Shown here: positions 1 to 7,398 of the stretch, one piece after another
Layout: each line of letters opens with the position of its first letter
Numbering within the stretch: the first letter of the stretch is position 1
Assembly (NCBI RefSeq): GCF_963422335.1
Contig: NZ_OY729424.1
Location: 1,302,001-1,366,000 of the forward strand
DNA length: 64,000 bases
Origin: an uncultured Roseateles sp.
GTDB lineage: Bacteria > Pseudomonadota > Gammaproteobacteria > Burkholderiales > Burkholderiaceae_C
Reading direction: 5' to 3'
The notes under the pieces: model-generated
Told to the model about the DNA's origin: nothing
What the model saw: only the letters and a program-made list of their open reading frames with translations
Databases searched by the model: none
Program-made: the position numbers and the translations under genes

Positions 1-556
1 TGGGCGAGCCTGCGGCCACCTTGAGCGCGGCGCGGGTGCCGCTGCGGCGGTCGCCGCGCACCACATCGACGGTGAAGCTCTCGTTGACATTCAGCACCGC
101 CGAGTTGGCGCCGGCATTGCTGCCCGTCAGCTGGCCGGCCTGCATCAGCGGGATCGCGACCATCTTGTCGCCGATCGCCAGCTCTATGCCCTTGCTGCCG
201 TTCTTCAAGGTGTTCTTGAAGCGGAACTGGAAGCTGAGGTCTTCCTTGGCGTCGCCGTTGTTGTCGATATGGATCTCGTACAGCGCGTTGGGGTCCAGCG
301 AGAAGTAGTTCGGGCCGCCGTAGGCGTCCTGCAGCGGCAGGTAGTTGGCGATCAGCGTGACGTAGGCGCCACGGCCGGTCTCGTAGCTGTTGAACATATA
401 GAAGTCGCTCGCGTCCACCTTGGGCATGGTGGTGATGCTGGGCGCCTCGCGGTGGCTGGAGGCCTGGGCCTGGCCATGCAGGCCGGCGGCGGTGAGTGCG
501 AACAAGGCTGCCGCCAGGGGGAGCAGGCGGTGCGCAGGGAGTCGTGCAGTCTTCAT
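1..556 (-). CDS. DUF4331 family secreted protein (partial, N-terminal part)
   Basis: Reads leftward and leaves the window at base 1, so only the first 185 residues are present. It starts with ATG at 554-556. The N-terminus is a Sec signal peptide: basic MKTARLPAHR, then LLPLAAALFALTAAG, with likely cleavage after QAQA. The mature chain opens with SSHREAPSI, the signature of the DUF4331 family, followed by DASDFYMFNSYE and a segment resembling a Ca-binding loop (DNNGDAKED). Known members are periplasmic or extracellular proteins of unknown function, generally much longer than this fragment, so most of the domain lies outside. It is divergent from the YebC gene. The family call is firm; no function can be given. 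Confidence 0.85.
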   Translation of the reverse strand, partial: MKTARLPAHRLLPLAAALFALTAAGLHGQAQASSHREAPSITTMPKVDASDFYMFNSYETGRGAYVTLIANYLPLQDAYGGPNYFSLDPNALYEIHIDNNGDAKEDLSFQFRFKNTLKNGSKGIELAIGDKMVAIPLMQAGQLTGSNAGANSAVLNVNESFTVDVVRGDRRSGTRAALKVAAGSP

Positions 557-749
557 GGGTGTCTTCCTCTCGGGGTTTTCGGATGAGGCATCAAGCCGAA
601 CCATCGGCTCCGGACGTCAAGGGCAAAAACCATTCCCGGCGGGAGCGGGGAAGGCGCCGCCGATGAGCGCTTGCCGACTCATACGCAGGCAGGCCCGAGC
701 TGGATGCAGGACGCTTCAAGAAGATCGCGAAAACGCCGGCGGCTCCCAG

Positions 750-759
750 GGTGTATAAC
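750..759 (+). promoter_or_regulatory. Possible extended -10 for the YebC-family gene
   Basis: The stretch reads GTGTATAAC, an extended -10 (TG plus TATAAC) about 40 bases before the downstream ATG. No convincing -35 is visible. The rest of the 240-base divergent gap toward the DUF4331 gene shows no other clear signal; a TTGACG on the minus strand (620-615) lacks a matching -10. Confidence 0.25.
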
Positions 760-797
760 CCCGCGCGTTGAGTCATTGCATCAAGGAGCAAGCCGCC

Positions 798-1499
798 ATG
801 GGCGCACAGTGGAAAGCAAAGCACAAGGACCTGGCGTCCAACGCCAAGGGGCGGATCTTCGGCAAGCTGGCCAAGGAAATCATGATCGCCGCGCGCAACG
901 GCGCCGATCCCGCACAGAACTCGCGCCTGCGCCTGGTCGTCGAGCAGGCCAAGAAGGCCTCGATGCCCAAGGAAACCCTGGACCGCGCGATCAAGAAGGG
1001 CGCCGGTCTGCTCGGTGATGCGGTGCAGTTCGAGCGCGTCACCTACGAGGGCTTTGCGCCGCACCAGGTGCCGCTGATCGTCGAGTGCCTGACCGACAAC
1101 GTCAATCGCACCATCGCCGAGATGCGGGTGCTGTTCCGCAAGGGCCAGCTCGGCTCCGCCGGCTCGGTGGCCTGGGACTTCGACCACCTGGGCATGGTTG
1201 AAGCGTCACCCGCCGCGCCCGGCGCCGATCCCGAACTGGCCGCCATCGAGGCCGGCGCACAGGACTTCGAGCCCGCCGAGGACGGCGCCACGCTGTTCCT
1301 GACCGACCCGGCCGATCTGGATCTGGTCGGCCGCGCGCTGCCCAATTTCGGCTTCACCGTGCTCTCGGCCAAGATGGGCTACCGGCCCAAGAACAGCGTC
1401 ACGCTGGGCGCGGCCGAGCTGGAGGAGGTGGAGGCGTTTCTGGCCGCCATCGACGCGCACGACGATGTGCAGGATGTTTACGTGGGCCTGGCCGGCTGA
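798..1499 (+). CDS. YebC/PmpR family transcriptional/translational regulator (YeeN-like)
   Basis: A 233-residue protein with the full-length YebC fold: an N-terminal basic helical domain (WKAKHKD, GRIFGKLAKEIMIAARNG, SRLRLVVEQAKKASMPKETLDRAIKKGAG), then the RYEG-type segment VTYEGFAPHQVPLIVECLTDNVNRT and GSAGSVAWDFDHLG. The opening MGAQWKAKHK instead of MAGHSKWAN places it nearer the YeeN branch. Family members bind DNA to modulate transcription (PmpR) or help ribosomes at stalling motifs; which applies here cannot be read from the sequence. ATG 798 is chosen because AAGGAG at 783-788 sits nine bases before it and family homology begins there. It converges on the MocR gene with a 22-base overlap of the 3' ends. 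Confidence 0.9.
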   Translation: MGAQWKAKHKDLASNAKGRIFGKLAKEIMIAARNGADPAQNSRLRLVVEQAKKASMPKETLDRAIKKGAGLLGDAVQFERVTYEGFAPHQVPLIVECLTDNVNRTIAEMRVLFRKGQLGSAGSVAWDFDHLGMVEASPAAPGADPELAAIEAGAQDFEPAEDGATLFLTDPADLDLVGRALPNFGFTVLSAKMGYRPKNSVTLGAAELEEVEAFLAAIDAHDDVQDVYVGLAG

Positions 1500-2917
1500 T
1501 CCTCCCGCCGATCTTCCAGCATTCGGCCGGCGATCTCGCCCAGCGTGCGTATGCCCCGGGCGCGGGCCTCGTCCAGTGCCTGGCCGGCCGTCAGCCGCAG
1601 GCAGTGGTCGAAGCGGGCGTCGGTGGTGAAGACCACGCCAGGTACGAAGGTGTAGCCGCGGTGCCGGGCCTGCTCCAGCAGCGCACAGGCGTCCAGCCCG
1701 CCCGGCAGTTCGACCCACAGCACATAGCCGCCCTGGCCGGCACTGACCCGGGTGCCGGGCGGGAAGTGCGCCACCACCGCCTGGTGATGGGCGGCCAGCT
1801 GGGCGGCGAGCTGTCGCCGCAGCCGGCGCAGATGGGGCTCGAAGGCGCCGCCGGCCATGAAGGCCGCGAGCGTGTCATCGGTCAGCGCGTGCAGCAGCTC
1901 GCCATGCACGCTGCGGGCCGCCTGCAGCTGCAGGTGGTGGCGGCCGGCCGCCACATAGCCCAGGCTGAAGCCCGGCCCGGTGAGGCAGGCGAAGCTGCCG
2001 CAGTACAGCACCCTATCCCCCTGGTCGAAGGCTTTCACCGGGCGGGGGCGCTGCGTGCCGCGGTACAGCTCGCCCATCAGATCGCATTCGATCAGCGGGA
2101 TCTGGTGCCGGGCCACCAGCGCGGCCAGCTGCTGCTTGGCTTCGTCGCTCATCAGGCTGCCATCGGCGCTGGCGAAGCTGGGCTCCAGCACGCAGGCGGC
2201 CACGCGGTGGTGCTGCAGCGCAAAGGCCAGCGCCGGCACCGACAGGCCCTGGTCGCCTGACGCAGGAATCTCCAGCACCTGCAGCCCCAGGCTGACGATG
2301 ATCTCCAGGCTGCGAAAGGGCGCCGGGCTGGCCACGGCCACCAGATCGCCGGGCTGCGTCAGCAGGCGCAGGCAAAGTTCCAGCGACTCGGTCTCGCCCT
2401 GGGTGACGACGATGCCGTCGGCATCGAAGGCGCAGCCCAGCGCCCGCGAGCGCAGCGCCAGCTGCTCACGCAGGCCGGCCGTGCCATGGCAGTTGCGGGT
2501 GGCCAGCACCGCGGCATCACGACGCAGCTGCTGCGTCAGCAAGCGCTTCAGCGTGGCCAGCGGCAGCAGCGCATCGTCCATCGCCAGATGGCCCAGCGAC
2601 AGGCAGTCGGCCTTTGTGGTGGCCAGTGCGAGCAAGCGCTTGCGCCGCCCTGCCAGCGCGATCGCGTCGGCTGCCGGCGCCTGCTTGGGTGCCACGGCCG
2701 AGGCGCGCACGAAGAAGCCGCGGCGCGGCCGCGCTTCGATCAACCCGGCGTCCTCCAGCCGGTGCAGCGCATGGGTCACCGTCGCCAGGCTGGCGCCATG
2801 GTCGGCACAGAGCTGGCGCACCGAGGGCAGTTGTGCGCCGGGGCGATGGCGGCCGGTGCGCAGCTCCTCGGTCAGGGTGGCGGCCAGGGCTCGGTAGCGG
2901 GGCAGTGGGTGGGACAC
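1478..2917 (-). CDS. MocR-type (GntR plus aminotransferase-like) regulator with degenerate PLP site
   Basis: A 479-residue two-domain regulator. Residues 1-72 form a GntR winged helix (LPSVRQLCADHGASLATVTHALHRLEDAGLIEARPRRGFFV). Residues from about 105 on are a fold-type I aminotransferase-like domain of the YdcR branch. That branch normally has SSFSK followed by APGYR; here the aligned segment is YCGSFACLTGPGFSLGY, so Cys311 stands where the PLP lysine is expected and Ser318 where the conserved arginine is expected. The NPTG-type loop reads SADG (FASADGSLM). Family knowledge says MocR proteins sense amino acids or PLP through that lysine; this one probably cannot form the aldimine. It is divergent from an MFS exporter across a gap with repeated TCGATACAG sites, so it most likely controls that gene and itself. 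Confidence 0.9.
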   Translation of the reverse strand: MSHPLPRYRALAATLTEELRTGRHRPGAQLPSVRQLCADHGASLATVTHALHRLEDAGLIEARPRRGFFVRASAVAPKQAPAADAIALAGRRKRLLALATTKADCLSLGHLAMDDALLPLATLKRLLTQQLRRDAAVLATRNCHGTAGLREQLALRSRALGCAFDADGIVVTQGETESLELCLRLLTQPGDLVAVASPAPFRSLEIIVSLGLQVLEIPASGDQGLSVPALAFALQHHRVAACVLEPSFASADGSLMSDEAKQQLAALVARHQIPLIECDLMGELYRGTQRPRPVKAFDQGDRVLYCGSFACLTGPGFSLGYVAAGRHHLQLQAARSVHGELLHALTDDTLAAFMAGGAFEPHLRRLRRQLAAQLAAHHQAVVAHFPPGTRVSAGQGGYVLWVELPGGLDACALLEQARHRGYTFVPGVVFTTDARFDHCLRLTAGQALDEARARGIRTLGEIAGRMLEDRREDQPARPT

Positions 2918-2970
2918 GAGGCAGGGGATCTGGAATGCGGACCCGCCACGATAGCGCGCCCCGCCCGCGC

Positions 2971-3023
2971 TGCATCGATACAGCCGACGCGATTTGCATC
3001 GATACAGACCGGTGCTGTATCGA
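2971..3023. promoter_or_regulatory. Probable MocR operator: two direct and one inverted TCGATACAG site
   Basis: In the gap between the divergent MocR and MFS genes, TGCATCGATACAG occurs at 2971-2983 and again at 2995-3007 (24-base period), and the inverted copy CTGTATCGA lies at 3015-3023. MocR regulators commonly bind direct and inverted repeats of this kind in divergent promoters. The site is read directly; its assignment to this regulator is inference from position. Confidence 0.6.
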
Positions 3024-3100
3024 GCGGGGCGGCGCGCGCTGGGTCTTACCCTGGCCGCCCGCCGTTTCTAGACTCGCCGGCATCGATGGAGGAGAAAGCG

Positions 3101-4387
3101 ATGCGGCGATTGTTGATGGCACGGGTGCAGGCCTGCGCGCCCCCGGTGCGGCTGTTGCTGCTCAGCGAGATGCTGTGCCTGCTGGCCGGCGCCATGGGCC
3201 AGGTGGCGGTGGCCTGGTGGATCGCGCAGCGCGGCGGCGCCGCGGACCTGGCCCGCTACGGCGCGCTGATGGCGCTGTGCGCGCTGCTGGCCACGCCGCT
3301 GATGTCGCCGCTGGGCGACCGCTGGCCCAAGCGCCGGCTGGTGCGCCTGGGCAGCGCCTGCCTGGTGCTCGATGCCTTGGCGCTGGCCCTGCTGGCGTAC
3401 AGCGGGCACTACCAGCTGGCACTGCTGTGCGCCTGCAGCGCGCTGTCGATAGTGGCCAATGCCGTGCTGCTGCCGGCCAAGGCCAATCTCCTGCCGGAGC
3501 TGGTGGCGGTCAGCCAGCTGCCCGAGGCGATACGGCTGCGCCGCGCGGCCCAGGCGCTGGGCGGCCTGCTCGGCCCCGGTCTTGGCGGTGCGGCACTGGC
3601 CGTTGGCGGCGTAGCCACCGCGCTGACGGTGAATCTGCTGATGTTCGGCATCGCGGCGGTGGCCGCATTCCGGTTGGGCCAGCCGCCGTTTCCGGCCCGG
3701 CCCGCGCCGGCCGGTGGCTGGCTCAGCGACATGCAGGCTGGTCTGCGCGCCAAATGGCGCGTGCCGCTGGATCGCTGGTGGACGCTCACCGGCGCGCTGA
3801 TGATGGTCTTTCTGCTGCCCGCCATCGGCATGCTGCTGCCGCTGCGCGTGCAGTCGCTGGGCCTGTCGTCGATGTGGTTCGGCGCCTGCGGCGCGGCCCT
3901 GTCGCTGGGCCTGCTGGTCGGCGTGCTGGGCCTGGCCGACCGCCTGATCGCGCGCCTTGACCGGGTGCGGGCGATGTTCGCGGCGCTGGCCCTGTGCGCG
4001 GTGGCTGTGGCCGCGATGGGCCTGTTCGACTGGGGGCCGGCCCTGGTGCTGCTGTTTGCCGTGGTGGGCGGCTGCATGTCGGTGACGCAGATGATTGGCC
4101 AGACGCACCGCCTGCTGGCCATGCCCGAAGACTTTCGCTCGCGCATGACGGCCGGCAATCTGGCCACCGCGCAACTGGCTGCTGCCCTGGGTCCGGCCCT
4201 GGCCGGCCTGCTGCTGCAGCACGGCTCGGTGGCCGCCGTCTATCGGTGGATGGCCGCCGGCTTCACACTCAGCGGCCTGCTGCTGCTGGCCGTGCCCGAG
4301 CTGCGCCCCTTTCTGCGCCTGGACCATGAGGCGGTGAAGAACTGGTACGGGCGCAAGTATCCGGAGGCGTTTGCGGTGGGGCGGTGA
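3101..4387 (+). CDS. MFS transporter
   Basis: A 428-residue integral membrane protein with about 12 hydrophobic segments and the MFS loop 2-3 signature LGDRWPKRRLV near residue 75. It starts at ATG 3101 behind an excellent GGAGGAGA site (3088-3095); an open frame extends upstream without coding character. The C-terminus (LDHEAVKNWYGRKYPEAFAV) is cytosolic. It resembles drug/metabolite exporters of the EntS/MefA type (AMGQVAVAWWIAQRGG, ALGGLLGPGLGGAAL), but the substrate cannot be deduced. Divergent pairing with the MocR gene and the shared operator suggest it is that regulator's main target. Confidence 0.85.
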   Translation: MRRLLMARVQACAPPVRLLLLSEMLCLLAGAMGQVAVAWWIAQRGGAADLARYGALMALCALLATPLMSPLGDRWPKRRLVRLGSACLVLDALALALLAYSGHYQLALLCACSALSIVANAVLLPAKANLLPELVAVSQLPEAIRLRRAAQALGGLLGPGLGGAALAVGGVATALTVNLLMFGIAAVAAFRLGQPPFPARPAPAGGWLSDMQAGLRAKWRVPLDRWWTLTGALMMVFLLPAIGMLLPLRVQSLGLSSMWFGACGAALSLGLLVGVLGLADRLIARLDRVRAMFAALALCAVAVAAMGLFDWGPALVLLFAVVGGCMSVTQMIGQTHRLLAMPEDFRSRMTAGNLATAQLAAALGPALAGLLLQHGSVAAVYRWMAAGFTLSGLLLLAVPELRPFLRLDHEAVKNWYGRKYPEAFAVGR

Positions 4388-4526
4388 TGCCGTCGTTCGC
4401 CTACAGCGCAACGCGGCTTGCGCTGACGGGTATTCCACTGGCACAGCGGTCAAATCGACGCAGCAAAGGCTCAATGCCCTTTGCCGGTCACCGTTGGCCC
4501 CGCCTGGCCATCGTACGCAGATGCCC

Positions 4527-5567
4527 ATGCAGCCCTTCAGATGCAGCCGGTGCGAAACCCCGGTTTTTTTCGAGAACGACCAATGCGGGCAATGCGGCGC
4601 AGCGCTGGGCTTTGTGCCGGCCCTGGGCCGCATGCTGGCCTTTGACCCCGCCTGGCAACCCTACGGTGGCGGGCCGGCGCTGCAAGTCTGCGGCAATCGC
4701 ACGACACACGGCATCTGCAACTGGATGCTTGATGCCGATGACCCCGCGCTGCTGTGCCGCAGCTGCCGCCTGACCCGCGTCGTGCCGTCACTGGGTGAGC
4801 CCCGCAACCTGGACCGCTGGCGCGCCATCGAGCAGGCCAAGCGCCGTCTGATCTTCACCTTGCTGGGCATGGGCCTGGCGCCCCAGCCCAAGACCGGACC
4901 CGATGATGCCCTGGGGCTGGACTTCCTGCTGCTGGAAAGTCAGGCCGGCCAGCCGCCGGTGCGCACGGGCCATGACAGCGGCACCATCACCCTCGACGTG
5001 GCCGAGGCCGACGATGAGCAGCGCGAGTTGCAGCGGGTTCGATTCGCCGAACCCACGCGCACGCTGCTGGGCCATCTGCGCCACGAGGTGTCGCATTACC
5101 TGCAGTACCGCTGGCTGACGGGCACTGCGGCGGTCGAGGCCTGCCGCGCCACCTTTGGCGACGAGCGGGCCGACTACGCCGCCGCACTGGCCCGGCACTA
5201 CGCCGGAGGGCCGCCAACCGATTGGCACCAGCGCTTCGTCAGTGCCTATGCCAGCGCCCACCCTTGGGAGGACTGGGCCGAGACCTGCGCCCATGTGCTG
5301 CTGGTGCTCGACGCGGTGCAGACCGCCGCCGCCTGGGGCCTGTCACTCGACGGACCGGCCGATGCGATGCCAACCGCGCAGGATCTGACCGCCAGTCCGC
5401 CCGTCGCCGAACTGGCGCTGCGGCAATGGCTGCCGGTGGCGCAGTTCCTCAACGCCATGCACCGCAGCCTGGGCCAGCGTGACAGCTACCCCTTCCTGCT
5501 GCCCCCCGCGGTGCTGGACAAGATGAGCACCGTGCAAGGTCTGCTCAAAGAAGCCTCGGGCGCCTGA
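4527..5567 (+). CDS. Zinc-ribbon plus putative zinc metallopeptidase (COG4307-like)
   Basis: A 346-residue protein with two visible parts. The N-terminus is a zinc ribbon (FRCSRCETPVFFENDQCGQC, four Cys by residue 23), followed by a second Cys/His cluster (VCGNRTTHGICNW, LLCRSCRLTR). The body contains HEVSH at residues 186-190, an HExxH zinc-peptidase motif, and a downstream PWEDWAETCAHVL segment that may provide the third ligand. This layout matches the uncharacterised zinc-ribbon/putative metallopeptidase family (COG4307). No signal peptide is seen, so it is probably cytoplasmic. Start: ATG 4527 fits the family N-terminus MxxFxC; ATG 4521, six bases upstream in frame, is equally possible and neither has a good ribosome site. 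Substrate unknown. Confidence 0.8.
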   Translation: MQPFRCSRCETPVFFENDQCGQCGAALGFVPALGRMLAFDPAWQPYGGGPALQVCGNRTTHGICNWMLDADDPALLCRSCRLTRVVPSLGEPRNLDRWRAIEQAKRRLIFTLLGMGLAPQPKTGPDDALGLDFLLLESQAGQPPVRTGHDSGTITLDVAEADDEQRELQRVRFAEPTRTLLGHLRHEVSHYLQYRWLTGTAAVEACRATFGDERADYAAALARHYAGGPPTDWHQRFVSAYASAHPWEDWAETCAHVLLVLDAVQTAAAWGLSLDGPADAMPTAQDLTASPPVAELALRQWLPVAQFLNAMHRSLGQRDSYPFLLPPAVLDKMSTVQGLLKEASGA

Positions 5568-5722
5568 CCCCTGCCCACACCCTGCCAACGACCCCTCCGG
5601 TCCGTCGACCAAGGCTGCGAAGTAGTCACCCATTTGCGGGGTGTGAGCTCCTGGCGACGATGGCGAGCGCCGTCGGCGGCGCGGGCCTCGGTACCATCCG
5701 TGACTCCATCAAGGAGTTCCAA

Positions 5723-6028
5723 ATGATCACCTGCCATCTGCGCTACGTCCTCGACCCGGCCAAGATCAAAGAGTTTGAGCACTACGGCAAGGTCTGGATA
5801 CCGCTCGTGAAGAAGTTTGGCGGCATACACCATGGCTACCTGCTTCCCTCGGAGGGCGCCAGCAATATCGCCCTGGCCTCGTTCTCCTTCCCGTCGCTCG
5901 CGGCCTACGAGGACTACAGAACCCGCTCGCTCGACGATGCCGAGTGCCAGGCGGCCTTCAAGTACGCCGAGGAAACGCGTTGCTTCCTCAGCTACGAACG
6001 CACCTTCTTTCGGCCGGTGTTCGAGTAA
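5723..6028 (+). CDS. NIPSNAP family protein
   Basis: A 101-residue single-domain protein (MITCHLRYVLDPAKIKEFEHYGKVWIPLVKKFGG, ending YERTFFRPVF) with the dimeric alpha-beta barrel pattern of bacterial NIPSNAP proteins. Length is normal for the family. ATG 5723 follows AAGGAG (5711-5716) at six-base spacing. It stands just upstream of a VOC protein in the same direction, and the two may be cotranscribed. Biochemical role unknown; bacterial members are often annotated only by domain. Confidence 0.85.
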   Translation: MITCHLRYVLDPAKIKEFEHYGKVWIPLVKKFGGIHHGYLLPSEGASNIALASFSFPSLAAYEDYRTRSLDDAECQAAFKYAEETRCFLSYERTFFRPVFE

Positions 6029-6071
6029 GGCGGCAAGCTGATTCAATTCTCGGCTTCACAGGAGCAATTCC

Positions 6072-6446
6072 ATGTCCATTCAAAGCTTCGAAATCATCTC
6101 GGTGCCCGTCAGCGACCCGCAGCGCGCGAAGCACTTCTACCGCGATGTCCTCGGCTTCGCGCTGATACGCGAGGAGCCTATGGGTCCGGGCATGAGCTGG
6201 ATTCAGCTGGCGCCGCCGGGGCAGGGTGTGACGATCGCGCTGGTGACATGGTTCGAGCAGATGAAGCCCGGCGGCCTGCAGGGTGTCATGGTGAACACCA
6301 ATGACATCGATGCCGAACACGCACTGCTGCGCAGCCGCGGTCTGGCGATTGATGAGATCAAGCAGGAGCCCTGGGGTCGCTACGCCCTGTTCACCGACCC
6401 GGACGGGAATGGCTGGATCCTTCGCCAGCCGCCCACGGAGGCCTAG
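6072..6446 (+). CDS. VOC family protein (glyoxalase/bleomycin-resistance fold)
   Basis: A 124-residue protein with two betaalphabetabetabeta repeats typical of the vicinal oxygen chelate superfamily: FEIISVPVSDPQRAKHFYRDVLGFALIREE in the first half and DIDAEHALLRSRGLAI...RYALFTDPDGNGWILRQP in the second. ATG 6072 follows GGAGC at 6061-6065. The metal-ligand pattern is incomplete by eye, so it may be a lyase, a dioxygenase or a binding protein. It lies 44 bases after the NIPSNAP gene. No substrate is assigned. Confidence 0.85.
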   Translation: MSIQSFEIISVPVSDPQRAKHFYRDVLGFALIREEPMGPGMSWIQLAPPGQGVTIALVTWFEQMKPGGLQGVMVNTNDIDAEHALLRSRGLAIDEIKQEPWGRYALFTDPDGNGWILRQPPTEA

Positions 6447-6498
6447 CCAGGCCGGATTGCCCATGGCGCTGTGCAAAGCCAGCGCCGAGAATAGAGGG

Positions 6499-7368
6499 AT
6501 GAGCAACCCGCCCCGCCGAATCAAGCACCCCGGCCCCGTCGCCCTGCGGCGTCTGGATGCCGTGGATGCCTCGCTAGCCCGCCAGGAACTGCGCCTGCCC
6601 CCCGGCCGCACCCTGCTGGCCGCACTGACCGAGGCGCTGCCGGTCGGCAGTTCCGCCGTGCTGACGCTGCAGGGCGGCAGCTTCTTCCCGTTTGCCTATG
6701 TGATGCCGGCGCTGTCAAAGACGCCGGACCATGCGGTCTATTTCAGTGACCGCTTCGATGCCGTCGGTCCGGTGCAGCTGGAGATGGCGACGGTCACCTT
6801 CGGCCTGCGGGATGGCCGGCCGTCGCTGCACTGCCATGCGCGCTGGGTGGATGCCGAGGGCGTTCGCCACTGTGGCCACGTATTGCCCGATTACGCGGTC
6901 ATTGCCGCGCCGGTGCAGGCCTCGGCCTGGTTGATCGACGGCGCCGGTTTCGAGGTCACGGCCGATGAGGAGACCCGCTTCTCGCTGTTCAAGCCGGTGC
7001 CGCGGCCGGCGTCGCGCGCGGCTGGCCCGGCAGTGGCCCTGCGCCTGGCGCCCAACGAAGATGTCTGCTCGGCGCTGGAGGCGATCTGCCGCGAGCGCGG
7101 CATTGCCAGCGCCACGGTGCGTGGCGGCGTGGGCAGCATCGTGGGGGCGGTGTTCGACGATGGCCGCACGGTCGAGCCCTTTGTCACCGAGCTGCTGGTG
7201 AGCCGGGGCCGGGTGCGCTCCGACGAGCGGGGCGAGCCGGTGGCCGAGATCGAGGTCAGCCTGGTCGACTACCTCGGCGGCCTGGCCGATGGCCGGCTGC
7301 AGCGCGGGGCCAACCCGGTGTTGGTGACCTTCGAGCTGGTGCTTGAACTTCACATGAAACCGGACTGA
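6499..7368 (+). CDS. Tandem PPC/DUF296 domain protein
   Basis: A 289-residue protein with two similar domains in tandem. The first (residues 20-150) contains GSSAVLTLQGGSFFPFAYVMPA and HCHARWVDAEGVRHCGHVLP; the second (about 175-289) contains LRLAPNEDVCSALEAICRERGIASATVRGGVGSI and ends LVTFELVLEL. Both follow the plant-and-prokaryote conserved (PPC/DUF296) pattern, in which single-domain bacterial versions form trimers of unknown function. The doubled form is less common. ATG 6499 was chosen because homology starts just after it and a purine-rich AGAGGG precedes it; an in-frame ATG at 6463 would add twelve residues. It ends 31 bases before the convergent TRAP permease. Confidence 0.75.
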   Translation: MSNPPRRIKHPGPVALRRLDAVDASLARQELRLPPGRTLLAALTEALPVGSSAVLTLQGGSFFPFAYVMPALSKTPDHAVYFSDRFDAVGPVQLEMATVTFGLRDGRPSLHCHARWVDAEGVRHCGHVLPDYAVIAAPVQASAWLIDGAGFEVTADEETRFSLFKPVPRPASRAAGPAVALRLAPNEDVCSALEAICRERGIASATVRGGVGSIVGAVFDDGRTVEPFVTELLVSRGRVRSDERGEPVAEIEVSLVDYLGGLADGRLQRGANPVLVTFELVLELHMKPD

Positions 7369-7398
7369 GCGGCAGGGCCGCCACTCAGTCTGGCAAGG

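Noticed and set aside
3015..3100. Extension of the MFS gene upstream to 2486
   Set aside because: The added part lies antisense to the MocR gene and through its operator; the strong ribosome site fixes the start at 3101.
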